This document shows positions 36,456 through 47,100 of a DNA stretch of 64,000 nt, piece by piece. The notes below the pieces were generated by a model that saw nothing but the letters and a program-made list of their open reading frames with translations, was not told the origin of the DNA and made no database searches. Origin of the DNA: Basidiobolus meristosporus CBS 931.73 (Eukaryota > Basidiobolomycota > Basidiobolomycetes > Basidiobolales > Basidiobolaceae); contig MCFE01000170.1 of the NCBI GenBank assembly GCA_002104905.1, positions 79,868 to 143,867 of the forward strand, in the 5' to 3' direction. The translations under genes and the position numbers were made by a program. Each line of letters begins with the position of its first letter. The stretch's first letter is position 1.

Positions 36456-36936
36456 AACGAAGAATCAAGCAAGAATAGGTGGGCAGCGACAATGGAGGTG
36501 GCTAGGGTGCAATGGAGAATATCCCCAAAAGGTAGTCCGTATTTCACTCGCCAAACAAATTTTTTATTCATGGTTCGACATATATGGGAATGTAGCATCA
36601 TTCATGTGGCATAGTGTGAACATAATTTGCGCAAACCAAGTCAACCGCAGGAATTGGTTGAAGCGGCCATGATAGCAGATGCGGTCTGTGGAAACCATAA
36701 TTGCCAAGCGGATTTATTTAAAACATTAGATTATTTGTGTATACTACAAACCAGAATACCAAGGGCTGGAAATACAACAGAAATATTCGGCAACGGGGGC
36801 TTTTTCGCCAGCCTCCATCGGAAGTGGAGCAGCTTGCTAAATACAGCGGGAGACATGCGAGAAAGATGGCTAGGTCGGTAGGAGATTTCGTAATAAGGAG
36901 TAAGGACAGGGTATTGTTGTAAGATCCATATATATA
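36456..36936. other. Short intergenic, no gene seen
   Basis: About 480 bp between the PPR start and the K+ channel stop, both minus strand. Only short frames without signature. Contains the PPR promoter region. Confidence 0.5.
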
Positions 36937-39030
36937 CTACAAGAAATTGACATGTGCTTTGTTGGGCCCACTAGATTTACCCATGTTTTGCTTCGAAGGC
37001 ACATTTCCCGCGACAGACACATTGAGCAACGCATCGTCGACCACGCTAGTGAGCTCGACTAGACCCGCCAAAGCTTGTTGGTAGCTGTCCAGTAGAAACA
37101 CATCCAGCTTAGGGCTGATGGTCAGCTTTTTGGTGACCTCCTCGCCTTCCGTCGTGTGGTTCTGGGATGACTTGTCCCATTCAATTGTCCTAGTTCTTGA
37201 CACTTCCAGAATCGGCGGAAGGTGCGTGGATTCTGAGACAACCAACGGGGTCAAGCCAATCTTCATATGCTCGTCGAACTGCTTGGCGACACGGACAAGT
37301 TCCTTTATGGCCGAATCCAACGAGTTTCCCGTTTCCTCATGTGTTTCGTTGGCCGGCTCGGCGGCAACACGGACAATCTGCATCCCCCGCTTGAATTTCT
37401 TCTTCTTTTTCGCACTGCGGACCTCCGCTCTACGAATATGCTGGGACCAGTTTTCAATAACGATCGATACCAGATATGTCATCGTTCCTACGCCCAAAAA
37501 GACGTACACAATGAAGATGGGCGCGCCAACCGGACTCATGGGTATAACATCACCGTAGCCTAGTAAAATCCCAGGGATTAGTATGACCGACACCTCTCGA
37601 GAATTGCGTGGAGTTTGGATTCGAACCGATTGTGGTGAAGGCAACGAAGCAGAAATACAGCGCCTCTATATAGCTCCAATGCTCGGTGATGCAGAATATG
37701 GCAGCCCCCAGCACCCTAGGTCGTCATCACGGGTTAGTCCGCATCCAGAGCAAGAGAATCAGTGGCCATTCCCCCGTATTTACCAAAACAAGCTGGCCGC
37801 GCACAATGCGAAGTACAATTGCTTCTTCATCTCGTTCTCCTTTTCCTCGATCAATTTTCTGCCAAGGTCATCCCAGGTCTGATACCTCTTCAGAGACAAG
37901 ATCGTGGTTTCAGCGCCGATTCCAAGGTTGTGCTGCTCCTGCAAAATCTCCTCCCTCCCTCTCTCGAGACTCTTCGCGAACTTCATCAGGGACTTGTAAT
38001 GGATCATTTCCGACACGGAAACGTTGATCCCGGCGAACATGAAGCCCATGGCCATGATCCCGAACGTGGCGTAGAAAAAAATGAAGATCCTACCGCCTAG
38101 TGTTTGAGGTGCAAAGGAGCCGAACCCAATGGTAGCCAATGTTTCTGAGATAACACGGTCAGGCGCTTACACGGCATATCAGTAACATATGACTCTTACC
38201 CAGGCAAAAGAAAAGCGCGCTGATATACGGCCAACCTTCGATCAGACTGTACACAATTGACCCTAGCCCAGCCCAACACGCAGCAACCATGATCACTACA
38301 ATCAGGATACGCGCACGATGACTCAAACCGCATCCTACAAACGTCGGTTAGACACCTCTTTCTCTCCCTGTAGAAGTAGAGAGAATACTCACCGCACTTC
38401 TCATAATCCTCTGTGCGATTCAAGTCATATATAAACAGGCTGCTAATGAGGAAGGCTAGGCATGCTTCGATAATGGCAGCTATGAAATCTGTTGTGAGCT
38501 CGATATCCGAAAATCTGTAAACGGACAAGTACACGACGATCGCTATAGTGTGTAGCACTCCTATCGAAAACAAGTCGGAGAGGAAGGCCAGCATGGGTCA
38601 GGGATTACTGTTGAGAAAGCATCCAGCAGTTCGGGTATGACATACCGTCAAAAAACATGGCCACACAGGCTATTCTGGTTGCATATAACAGATGCCATTC
38701 TAGAAGTCGACTCAACATTGCAAAGTAAGCAACGAAGTGAAACACAAAGGCCAAGCTGAGAATGAGCGTAACGTCTGAAAAAGAACACGAAATGAGTGGT
38801 GGTTCGCCACGAAATCTGGAAGGGAAACGACGTGTACCGGTCGGCTTGACTGTGTTGCTGGTATACCCATCCCGGTTCAGGTGAAAAGAGTCAATGAGCG
38901 GAGCTAAGCTCACTAGAAACGACACGGGGGTCAGCCAACCGACCAGAAGGATAACTCTTGACCTGCGAAAACTATTTGCCCTTCGTAGATACTCTGAAAA
39001 CTTGTTTGTCTGCGAAGGAGTCTCTTCCAT
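36937..39030 (-). CDS. TOK1: TOK-type two-pore outward-rectifying K+ channel
   Basis: Multi-exon membrane protein with the 8-TM/2-pore layout unique to fungal TOK channels. From ATG 39030 (MEETPSQTNKF): TM1 ILLVGWLTPVSFLVSLAPL, an intron, TM2 ILSLAFVFHFVAYFAML, then TM3-TM4, TM5 (ARILIVVIMVAACWAGLGSI), pore 1 (ATIGFGSFAP), TM6, a charged linker, TM7, pore 2 (TTIGYGD, formed across an intron) and TM8 (FIVYVFLGVGTMTYLVSIVI). Introns were read by eye near 38840-38770, 38390-38335, 38200-38145, 37790-37730 and 37625-37560. Pore 1 has Ser where filters usually have Asp. One junction (about 38645-38595) is unresolved: no AG acceptor gives an open frame into MLAFLSDLF. The cytosolic tail is long and hydrophilic, ending HVNFL at 36937. 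It sets plasma-membrane potential. Confidence 0.85.
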
Positions 39031-39601
39031 TTTCGCCAACACAGACCAGAGGGCAAGGGTAAATATAAAGCGGACACAAATCGCAAAATCACATTCTAGA
39101 CGGAAGGCCACTTCAAAGTCAGCCAAAATTCAATCCTCTCCAATCCTATTGGCCGACCCAGCCTTCCACAAGAAGCTTAAAATGTCCTGGAACACCGCGA
39201 TCCGACAATTAGTTTTAATTGGATTTCCTAGTTGGAGGGGTGTGCAACTATTGTACTGCTGCCAGATTGCCATGCAATAAACGGATGCGCGATCCCTGGC
39301 CCCAACTGGAGGACCCGCCGAACCGTGCATCCGACCAGGCGCACGCCAACCGTCAAAGGAAAACGATATGCGAAAAAGCATGGTTTATTTGCCTGTCAGA
39401 ATTAAAGATTTGAAGTATTTAGTGAAACATGCTGACAATTTCGCTGGGATCATGTTGGATCTGAACAGATTTGCCTAAGCATATACTGAATTACTAGGGG
39501 AGCTGAGCAATAATGTACATACTATAAATAGCATTGAACCGAATGAAATTAAATAAAAGAAACTCCGGAGGAGGTGCAGGTATCAAGGAAATCCCATCAA
39601 C
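39031..39601. other. Intergenic, no gene seen
   Basis: Between the channel start and the terpene synthase stop. An open frame continues upstream of the channel ATG to about 39126 and could extend the N-terminus, but it lacks features. Confidence 0.4.
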
Positions 39602-40849
39602 TTAGCTCAAGTGGTATAAGACGAGGGCCACTAAAACAAGTAAATAAAATGAGCCATTGACAATTGCGGACACAGGCTTATTGTGCGACAAAAGTTTAAG
39701 TTGAACGAACCAGTTGTTGTCATTCTGGATGGCATTGGTCTTGTTGGAAAGAATCTCCTCCAAGTATTGCTCTGACTGGATGACCTTCTTGAAGCGACCC
39801 GACTCTATGCTCCAGTCCAAGTTGCCTCTGCACCATGCCTCGAAGGTCACGATGTACCTGCCAAGGGCATGGTATACCTCAGGAGAGTAGTTGTGGGAAA
39901 CCAACTTCTCGAACTCCGCCTTGGTGGCAAAGAAGTTGTCCATCTCCTGGTTCACCATCTGCCGCACCTGCTCGACCGACTCGTCGAAGGTGATGTCCCT
40001 GGCCTGCTTGAGAACCATGACCAGATTGTGGATGTCTCCCTTCTCGTACTCCTTCTCGAACGAGTATATGTCGTTCACCCAGCACACGACGTTGATGCAC
40101 TGGTCCTTCAGGGTGTTGAACTGGGGGCTGGACAGGATCTCTTCGGGGAGATAGACCCCTTCCACGTATCCGATCACCTCCAGACACAGTCTCATACTGC
40201 CAGAGTCCTGGCGGTTCTTGATGTAGGTCTCGACATCGGGGTATCTAGTGACCTGGCGCATCTCGCACTCGAAAATGTAGGCGTTCAGGTAGTTCACAAA
40301 GTTGGCGGTCACCTTTTCCTGGACCTCTATGCTGGTAGCTCGACTCAGCTCCGCCCAAAGCTCGGCCAAGGAGCAGTAAATGGGGGAGTGTTGAATTTGT
40401 TTAATCTCCGCGTTGCAAATCGCAGATAAACTCATCTCCTCCGAATATTCCTCCGGGCGGTCGTCCTTCAGAAGGGCCATGACATTTTGGGTGAATTCAG
40501 CGGTATACTTTTTGGTGACTTTGGTGTTGAATATACTAAGCAAAGCTATAAATATTATATACATCTGGGTCTTATCTTGACCGAGTTTACTGTCGTCGAA
40601 CTGATCGTCAAACATAAACAGCCAAGCGTAAAGCTTGGCAACCCACAACAAACGATCGTACTTGGCGGTCGGGTGCACCCGACATGCCAGATTTGTTAAT
40701 TTTGACTGGACGAGGCGTTCCACAGCATCCTTCCCCTGCACTAGCTGTTTCTGTGTCAACCAAAGAAGTGTATCGCTCTCAATTTTCTTGTAATCATGAC
40801 ACAATGAGGTGGGAGGGAGAAAATCGAAAGGTGGGAGGGTTATCTTCAT
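39602..40849 (-). CDS. Class I terpene synthase with C-terminal membrane anchor
   Basis: Cyclises a prenyl diphosphate (most likely farnesyl or geranylgeranyl diphosphate) into a terpene. Numbering from the chosen start MKITLPPFDF (40849): the aspartate-rich Mg2+ motif DDQFDD is at 81-86, the diphosphate-sensing Arg region YIKNRQDSGS near 210-220, the second metal motif NDIYSFEKE (NxxxSxxxE) at 259-267 followed by KGDIHNLV, and RYIVTFEAWCRGNLDW near 331-346, the RY pair seen in bacterial-type enzymes. All catalytic motifs are intact and there is no intron. Unusually, residues about 393-413 are a hydrophobic helix (IVNGSFYLLVLVALVLY) at the extreme end. The frame stays open 40 codons upstream to 40969, but a TATA box at 40895-40902 favours the internal start. 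Closest resemblance by motif is to bacterial/amoebal synthases. Product unknown. Confidence 0.9.
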   Translation of the reverse strand: MKITLPPFDFLPPTSLCHDYKKIESDTLLWLTQKQLVQGKDAVERLVQSKLTNLACRVHPTAKYDRLLWVAKLYAWLFMFDDQFDDSKLGQDKTQMYIIFIALLSIFNTKVTKKYTAEFTQNVMALLKDDRPEEYSEEMSLSAICNAEIKQIQHSPIYCSLAELWAELSRATSIEVQEKVTANFVNYLNAYIFECEMRQVTRYPDVETYIKNRQDSGSMRLCLEVIGYVEGVYLPEEILSSPQFNTLKDQCINVVCWVNDIYSFEKEYEKGDIHNLVMVLKQARDITFDESVEQVRQMVNQEMDNFFATKAEFEKLVSHNYSPEVYHALGRYIVTFEAWCRGNLDWSIESGRFKKVIQSEQYLEEILSNKTNAIQNDNNWFVQLKLLSHNKPVSAIVNGSFYLLVLVALVLYHLS

Positions 40850-40894
40850 TAGGGATAGATTTTTAAGCAAGAGGCATTCCTTGACCACCCAACG

Positions 40895-40902
40895 TTTATA
40901 TA
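40895..40902 (-). promoter_or_regulatory. TATA box of terpene synthase gene
   Basis: Minus-strand TATATAAA lies about 46 nt before the ATG at 40849 and inside the longer open frame. A start beyond it (40969) would place the TATA in coding sequence, so it helps decide the start. Confidence 0.5.
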
Positions 40903-40969
40903 GCCATCTGGGTGCCCAGATATCTTTATTCCGTTCAAAAGCATCACGAAACAAATTAGTCCATTGCAA

Positions 40970-43001
40970 AAAATCAGTCCCGATTCAACCTCATCAGAAG
41001 CCATCTAATTCAAGGAAATGCTGCAATGTCAACCGACCATATCGAATAGAAGCGCTTGATTAGAGAGATGGCATTCGCTTGTGGTGGCATTCCAATGTCT
41101 GGTCAACACCAAATGGCAATGAAAACCTCACGGCCAGCAAATGGCCAGTATCTGCCCATCTGCCAAATGGAATCGAGTTCCGGAGCCAGATTTGTCTGTT
41201 CTATTTGGAACCCACTTGCCAAAACCATCGAAGTCTAGCACTCTCCATCGCCATGATATTCTATCCAACAACAGGCGGCGCCTGGACAGCGAATTGAATC
41301 GCCGCACAAATCGAACAATCCTCAAACCACGCATTGCATCAGGCATGTGGAGTTAAATCCAACGTTGAGGTCAGAAAAGCTCTAGAAGGCCATCATACGT
41401 GTAAACAATTACCACGCCTGTCCGAGTCCCTAGTAGCATTACCTGATTGGAAGGTGGGGTGCCGGTAAACATCTGGAAAAGATCTGAATCTGATTGAGGC
41501 ATGTCCAGCATTATTATGGCAATGGCGAGAAAATCCAGTGGCACGGTGTGCTGGCGAAGCGCGCTGGGTCTAATGCGTAGGTTTAGGATTAAAGCAAGCG
41601 CTGTGCTTCTTTTGGACACGCGGCAGCCAGGCGATTGGCTACCATCCTTCAGGGTATTGCGATTGTTTTATATCTATTCCATAGTTGGCGACCATGGAAC
41701 AATGGGAAGAGCAGTTTAGGCGTATCACCCTGAAGAGCAACCCGTGGATTTTCCTGGATTTGCTCCAAGATGCCGTTGCTATCGCTTCTAGATTGTTGGC
41801 AAAGCCGTGATGCCCAGATCTGACTGGAAAGAAAGCCGAGTGTTGCCATGGAATTAAAGATTAGGGTGCAACCATTCCCGCCTCACGCAACAATGGGCAT
41901 GACGGGCGGTAATTTAAGTAATGGCTCACGGAACAGGGAAATGCTTCAAAGCCTCAACCAGCCTTAATAATTCGACTTTCCAAATGCGATGCTGATGCCG
42001 GAAGCATGAGTCTCTTTTCAACGGGCTTATAACGAAGGCTTGAACTATGCCCCTGTTTTGTTAAGGTTATGTCCCTTTTGCCACCAGTGGCATTCCCTAA
42101 TCTGATGACACTGTGATGTTGTACACTTCACATGTGCATGATTTGCATGCGGCTAAACTCTATGCCTGAAATCGAAATAATCCAGATTCTTACCTGATGA
42201 AATCTGGCGAAATTGAAATCGAGAGTTCGAAATCTCAACATCTGTACCAAGGATGCGGGTAATATTCGACCTGGACGGTGGCCTGGTAATGTACCAAAGC
42301 CATCCTCGAGCGTTGGTAATAACTCACGTCTGAACCCACACCTGGTATGCTGCAACAGTCTCTGAGCGGGAGTTTGCTGTTGCGTCACAAGAGATATGCG
42401 TCCTACGTGGCATGTGGGTTGATTACCAGGGTCGTGTAGCATGTAGATCGTCACGAACAGCGCCTATACTACTTTGGTTAGCTTGGTGTATTGAGCTCGG
42501 CCAATTCGGCCCCAACCCTCAAAAACCGATCTAGTCCGATCCGGCGGGCCTGGTGCACCCACGGACCGGCGAATTTGACTAATCCGTTGATGAATAATAC
42601 GAGCTCAAAATGATGTGCCAGTAGCGAAGCCCCGTAATAGCCCGCCCTATTAGCAGTCCGAGCATGATTGAAAGTCGTTGAGATACGAGACTAATTGGTT
42701 TGATAGGGATTTCGAATTTGCGTGATCCATGTTTAAAGGGAATTTCCGGGTTTGAGGTCTTTACTTAGCAACATATAGCAAGTCCCTGGCTTAAGCCACT
42801 GCTCTATACTCATGATTATACTATCAAACTCTTCAAATCGACAGTATGCAGCAAACCAAGCTGTACTCAAATTATGTTTTGATCATATAAAGATTGAGCG
42901 ATACTGCTGAAAACCAGATTGAATCCATTTGTAGTAAGCTTTTGAAGCAGCAGGGTTAAAGAGCCCTCGGTGATTTTAAATACTTCTTGACCTTCCACAC
43001 G
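40970..43001. other. Intergenic, no gene seen
   Basis: About 2 kb between two divergently transcribed genes. Short minus-strand frames at 41371-41849 and 42128-42454 have no family motifs. The promoters of the terpene synthase and PDH E1-alpha genes must lie here. Confidence 0.5.
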
Positions 43002-44171
43002 ATGTTTCGTGCAAGCCCCTGCCTTAATATTGCTTCCAGAGCCTTGGGCCCGCTCCCCACCCGTGCCTTGAGTACCAGCGTGCCAATTCTTCGGAGCCAT
43101 ACCTTCCAACTTAGAGATGAAGACTTTGTTACCTATAACTGCGACGCACCCTCTCCTGAGATCTCTTTCTCTAAGGATGAGTTGCTGGGAATGTATCGCC
43201 AAATGAATGTTATGCGTCGATTGGAAATGGCCGCAGATGCCCTCTACAAGGCAAAGCTCATTCGCGGTTTCTGTCATTTATGTATTGGCCAGGAGGCCAT
43301 CGCAGTTGGCATGGAAAACGCCATCACTCGTAAGGATCACATCATTACATCCTACCGCTGCCACGGGTTCACCTGGATCCGTGGTAGCTCCATCAAGAGC
43401 ATCATCGCGGAGCTCATGGGGCGCAAGGACGGTGTTTCTTTTGGCAAGGGTGGCTCCATGCATATGTTTTCTGAGCGCTTCTACGGTGGCAACGGTATTG
43501 TCGGGGCTCAGGTGCCTCTCGGCGCTGGACTAGCCTTTACCTCGAAATACACCGAAGATGAGTCCTGTTCCTTTTCCCTTTACGGCGATGGCGCCGCCAA
43601 TCAAGGACAGGTATTCGAGGCCTTCAACATGGCTAAACTCTGGGACTTGCCCGCCGTATTTGTTTGCGAGAACAACCTGTATGGCATGGGAACTTCTGCC
43701 AAGAGATCCAGCTCCAACACCGAATACTTCAAGCGAGGCGACTATATTCCGGGCATCAAGGTGAACGGAATGGACGTGCTAGCGGTTTATCAAGCTTGCA
43801 AGTATGCCCGGGACTGGACCATCTCTGGAAAGGGGCCGCTCGTTCTTGAGATGCACACCTATCGCTACGGAGGCCACTCGATGTCTGATCCTGGCACCAC
43901 CTACCGTACTCGTGAAGAGATCCAACATATGCGCAGCACCAGAGACCCAATCACTGGCTTGAGAGCCAGACTGGTCGAAAACGGCATCGCCACTGAAGAG
44001 GAGCTTAAAGCCATCGAGAAGGAGGCCCGTAAGGAGGTAGACGTAGAGGTTGCCGCTGCCAAAGCCTCCCCTGAACCACCAGTCGAGGATCTCTGGACCA
44101 ACATCTATGCCGAAGGATCAGAACCCAAATTCCTCCGTGGTCGGGAGAGCCAAGAAGTTCATCGTTACTAG
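43002..44171 (+). CDS. PDA1: Pyruvate dehydrogenase E1 component, alpha subunit (mitochondrial)
   Basis: 389 residues, apparently intronless. It decarboxylates pyruvate with thiamine diphosphate in the PDH complex of the mitochondrial matrix. The N-terminal ~33 residues (MFRASPCLNIASRALGPLPT, then RALSTS) are basic and Ser/Thr-rich, an import presequence. The domain follows with RRLEMAADALYKAKLIRGFC, GQEAIAVG, SYRCHG, GKGGSMHMF, the ThDP motif GDGAANQGQVFEA .. CENN, and the phosphorylation loop YRYGGHSMSDPGTTYRTREE with its regulatory Ser. GGHSMSDPGTT is the form found in fungi, so nothing is missing. The ATG at 43002 is the first Met in frame. The C-terminus LRGRESQEVHRY is slightly longer than the yeast-type end. 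Confidence 0.97.
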   Translation: MFRASPCLNIASRALGPLPTRALSTSVPILRSHTFQLRDEDFVTYNCDAPSPEISFSKDELLGMYRQMNVMRRLEMAADALYKAKLIRGFCHLCIGQEAIAVGMENAITRKDHIITSYRCHGFTWIRGSSIKSIIAELMGRKDGVSFGKGGSMHMFSERFYGGNGIVGAQVPLGAGLAFTSKYTEDESCSFSLYGDGAANQGQVFEAFNMAKLWDLPAVFVCENNLYGMGTSAKRSSSNTEYFKRGDYIPGIKVNGMDVLAVYQACKYARDWTISGKGPLVLEMHTYRYGGHSMSDPGTTYRTREEIQHMRSTRDPITGLRARLVENGIATEEELKAIEKEARKEVDVEVAAAKASPEPPVEDLWTNIYAEGSEPKFLRGRESQEVHRY

Positions 44172-47100
44172 GACGAGAACTCGGTCGTCGAGAGATTTCG
44201 GCTTTTTGGCCACCCACGAAATTCGCACCACTCCCTTTGTTCATGTAAAATTCGGCAACCATCAACCAGCCTATTCTGGCGTCAAATGTCAATACCCACC
44301 ACCAGCCATTGGATCACGGACAAACTATTTAATAAACAAGTTGAATACCACTTTCTCGATTGCCTGAATTGTAAATGGCATATCGATTTGTCGACTCACA
44401 GGACGCAGATTTGAAGCCACCGCGATAGGGCTATTTTCAGATATCTCCTAATTTCCTCGGCACCGATGATCCATTTCGGAAATTTCTACTTTGGTAGGGG
44501 CTTTTAGGGTAATACACAACGCGTTCTTTGCGTGGAATTCCAAGGAAACGATTGGAGACCGCTGCAGCGTGGCCCACTTATTAAGTTAATAACATACATA
44601 CCCTATGGGTATATTTCAGTACCTAATAGATTGGGAATCACCCCAGACACAGAAGTGGCGTGGGTCAGGATTGCGAAAGAGGTTCTAGATCGCAGTTTAA
44701 CTTCAGCGCTCGCAATAGCCGTAGCCATGATGCTGATCACAGCCACTGAAAGTTATTTTTAAGAAACATCTCTCCCAAAGGGTGCAGGGTGCTACAAGAT
44801 GAATGAGGGCTTGGTTGATCGGCTCGAAGATGATTGCCAGGCGATTGGACGGGACAGGAACAAGGACCGATTACTACAGATAAGGCAACAGGGATTCATG
44901 TGATGTCAAACATGACATTTCAACAAACTCGGCAGCCACAAAATGAGCCACCAGGAGCATCCCTTGTGTTGACATTGGCGGTGCTTCCACCATGAGCCCA
45001 CGGAATGCGATCGATGGAATGTTGTGATGTCCGATTCGCAGTCATACCTGGCCAAATCATCGCCTTATTAGATCTAGGACTATGTACCAGAATCTTGGAT
45101 TAACTTTCGAATGATGCGAATAAACAGTGCATACTCAGTTTAGGGAAGTAAACCTTCGCATGTTCCAGGTCAGATGGATGAATCTCAATTCATCAGATAC
45201 CGATCTGTTGAGATAAACATATTGCAGATTTACAAGGCAAGAACGAGATAGGTGGCTCATTGTAAGCGGTGTGGTGTATTACAAATCACTGCATCGAGGA
45301 ATCGATGGATTTTTTTTCACTCAAATATGGCAACATGGTACTGCTAACTGCCAATGTACGTAGTTGGTAGATTTCGTAGATTACGATCGGATTTTTCCCA
45401 CCTGAATCATCCTTAAGGAATGGCTTGAGGCGTTGGGGCTTATGTTCCGGAAAGTGACTAACCGAAGCCAGAAGCCGGGTGAATCTTGGTCGAGGAGCAG
45501 GCAGTGTAAATCACGCCTATCATTGCTAAATCGTTAGATCGGTTTGTGAAGAGTCCGGTGATGGAGGACACATCAAGTTGACTCGATCTGCTAACACACG
45601 AGCGAACATGTCTGGTACGAGGTTGCAGTGAGTTATTATACCCATTCCATTTGTAATTCGCCACTCCCATGGTGCTAATCAAGAATACTCTTTGGTGCAT
45701 CCTCCTTAAACTCCATAATTAAGCATGATTTATTGATGAATATCCTAAAATCTATGCTATAAAGCATTAGCCACATAATATAGCTTTGAATTGATGTGCT
45801 GTCAACTTATAATGAAAACCTCATAAAGTGAATTCGTTCTCGAAAACCCAGTTGATCCATACAATCCTGCTTTTGTATGTGGTGTAGCGATGAATGTAGA
45901 CTTGGATGCGCATTTATCTTTTATTTTCTTCGCCGGGTTTCAATAAGCTGGGGATAAGCTTTTCCTGGGTATCTTTGCTAGCACCCTAGCAAGTGTTATG
46001 AACGAATCTGAAAAGTAGAATAATCAACCAAAACCCAGCTCTGGTACTACTGTGAACTCTTGGATATGGGGTTTTGGAATGTTCAAGAAATATAGTATTC
46101 CGGCATGTAAATGGACTGCTAGTGGCGCCAAATAGATACATAGATACACTTGCTATCTCAAACTTTGCAAGCAAAACATGCACTCTAGGCTCTTGATGTA
46201 TTTCTGCATGATAAACAAAAAGCAGGGAATACATCAGGGCTACTTAAGCGGTCTCCCATTTCATGTGTATCATATACCTATTGGACAACATGACTCTGAA
46301 ACATACATGAAAGGCTTTTCGCCATCACAGACAGCTTGTGCCATAAACCAAAATCCCTTGTTGGTTTAAAGGCGCCCAATGACTATGCTGTTGTTCTACA
46401 GATGATTCCTATATCATGCAATGTGAGAGTGTATATCATTACTCAGAGCTTTTGGTCCCAGCTCAAGTATGTGGATATATATGTAGTAATAAATACTTAT
46501 AAACAACATACATAGTGACGTGGTAACCTAATTACTCAGCACTTTGCTAGTGATAATATGATTATTTATTTACTTTTACAAACTCACTCATTGTATGAAA
46601 TAGTGAGTATAAATAGTATACTGAGTTGTCAAAATTTTCAAAATCATCCAATAGACCCCAAACATTGCACGCCACTTTCTGGGGTATTTCTCAAATCATC
46701 GTCACTGTTATTTGTACACACATCTCACAACAGTAAACCACTATATTTCAGCTCAATAGATCAATGGTTGAAATACCACATTTTCTTCTAAATATTCAAA
46801 TCACTCCCAAGTGCCCACCCTGTCTTTCCATAAAAAGTGCCTACTCGTCTGGAAACTTCAGAGTCATTGTGTCCGCTTGTTTTGAAAGAAAGCCGCCGTC
46901 AAAAAGGTGGGCTATGGAATACCAATGCTCTAGCAAGTTAAATATGGAGCCGAGATGTGAAAATCAATAGGAAAAGTAGCTTTTACTTGATGCCTGGGAT
47001 CGAAGTACAGCATATATACTTTCAGTAAGGCTTGATATCCTTTATGATAACAATGCATTGGAAAAGACTTTGGGAGAACGTATGCAAAGCTTGGGGTCAC

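Noticed and set aside
39869-40429. 186-residue plus-strand frame
   Set aside because: Antisense to the terpene synthase, with no family motif.
41371-41849. Two short hydrophobic minus-strand frames
   Set aside because: No splice sites joining them and no motif; not enough for a gene.
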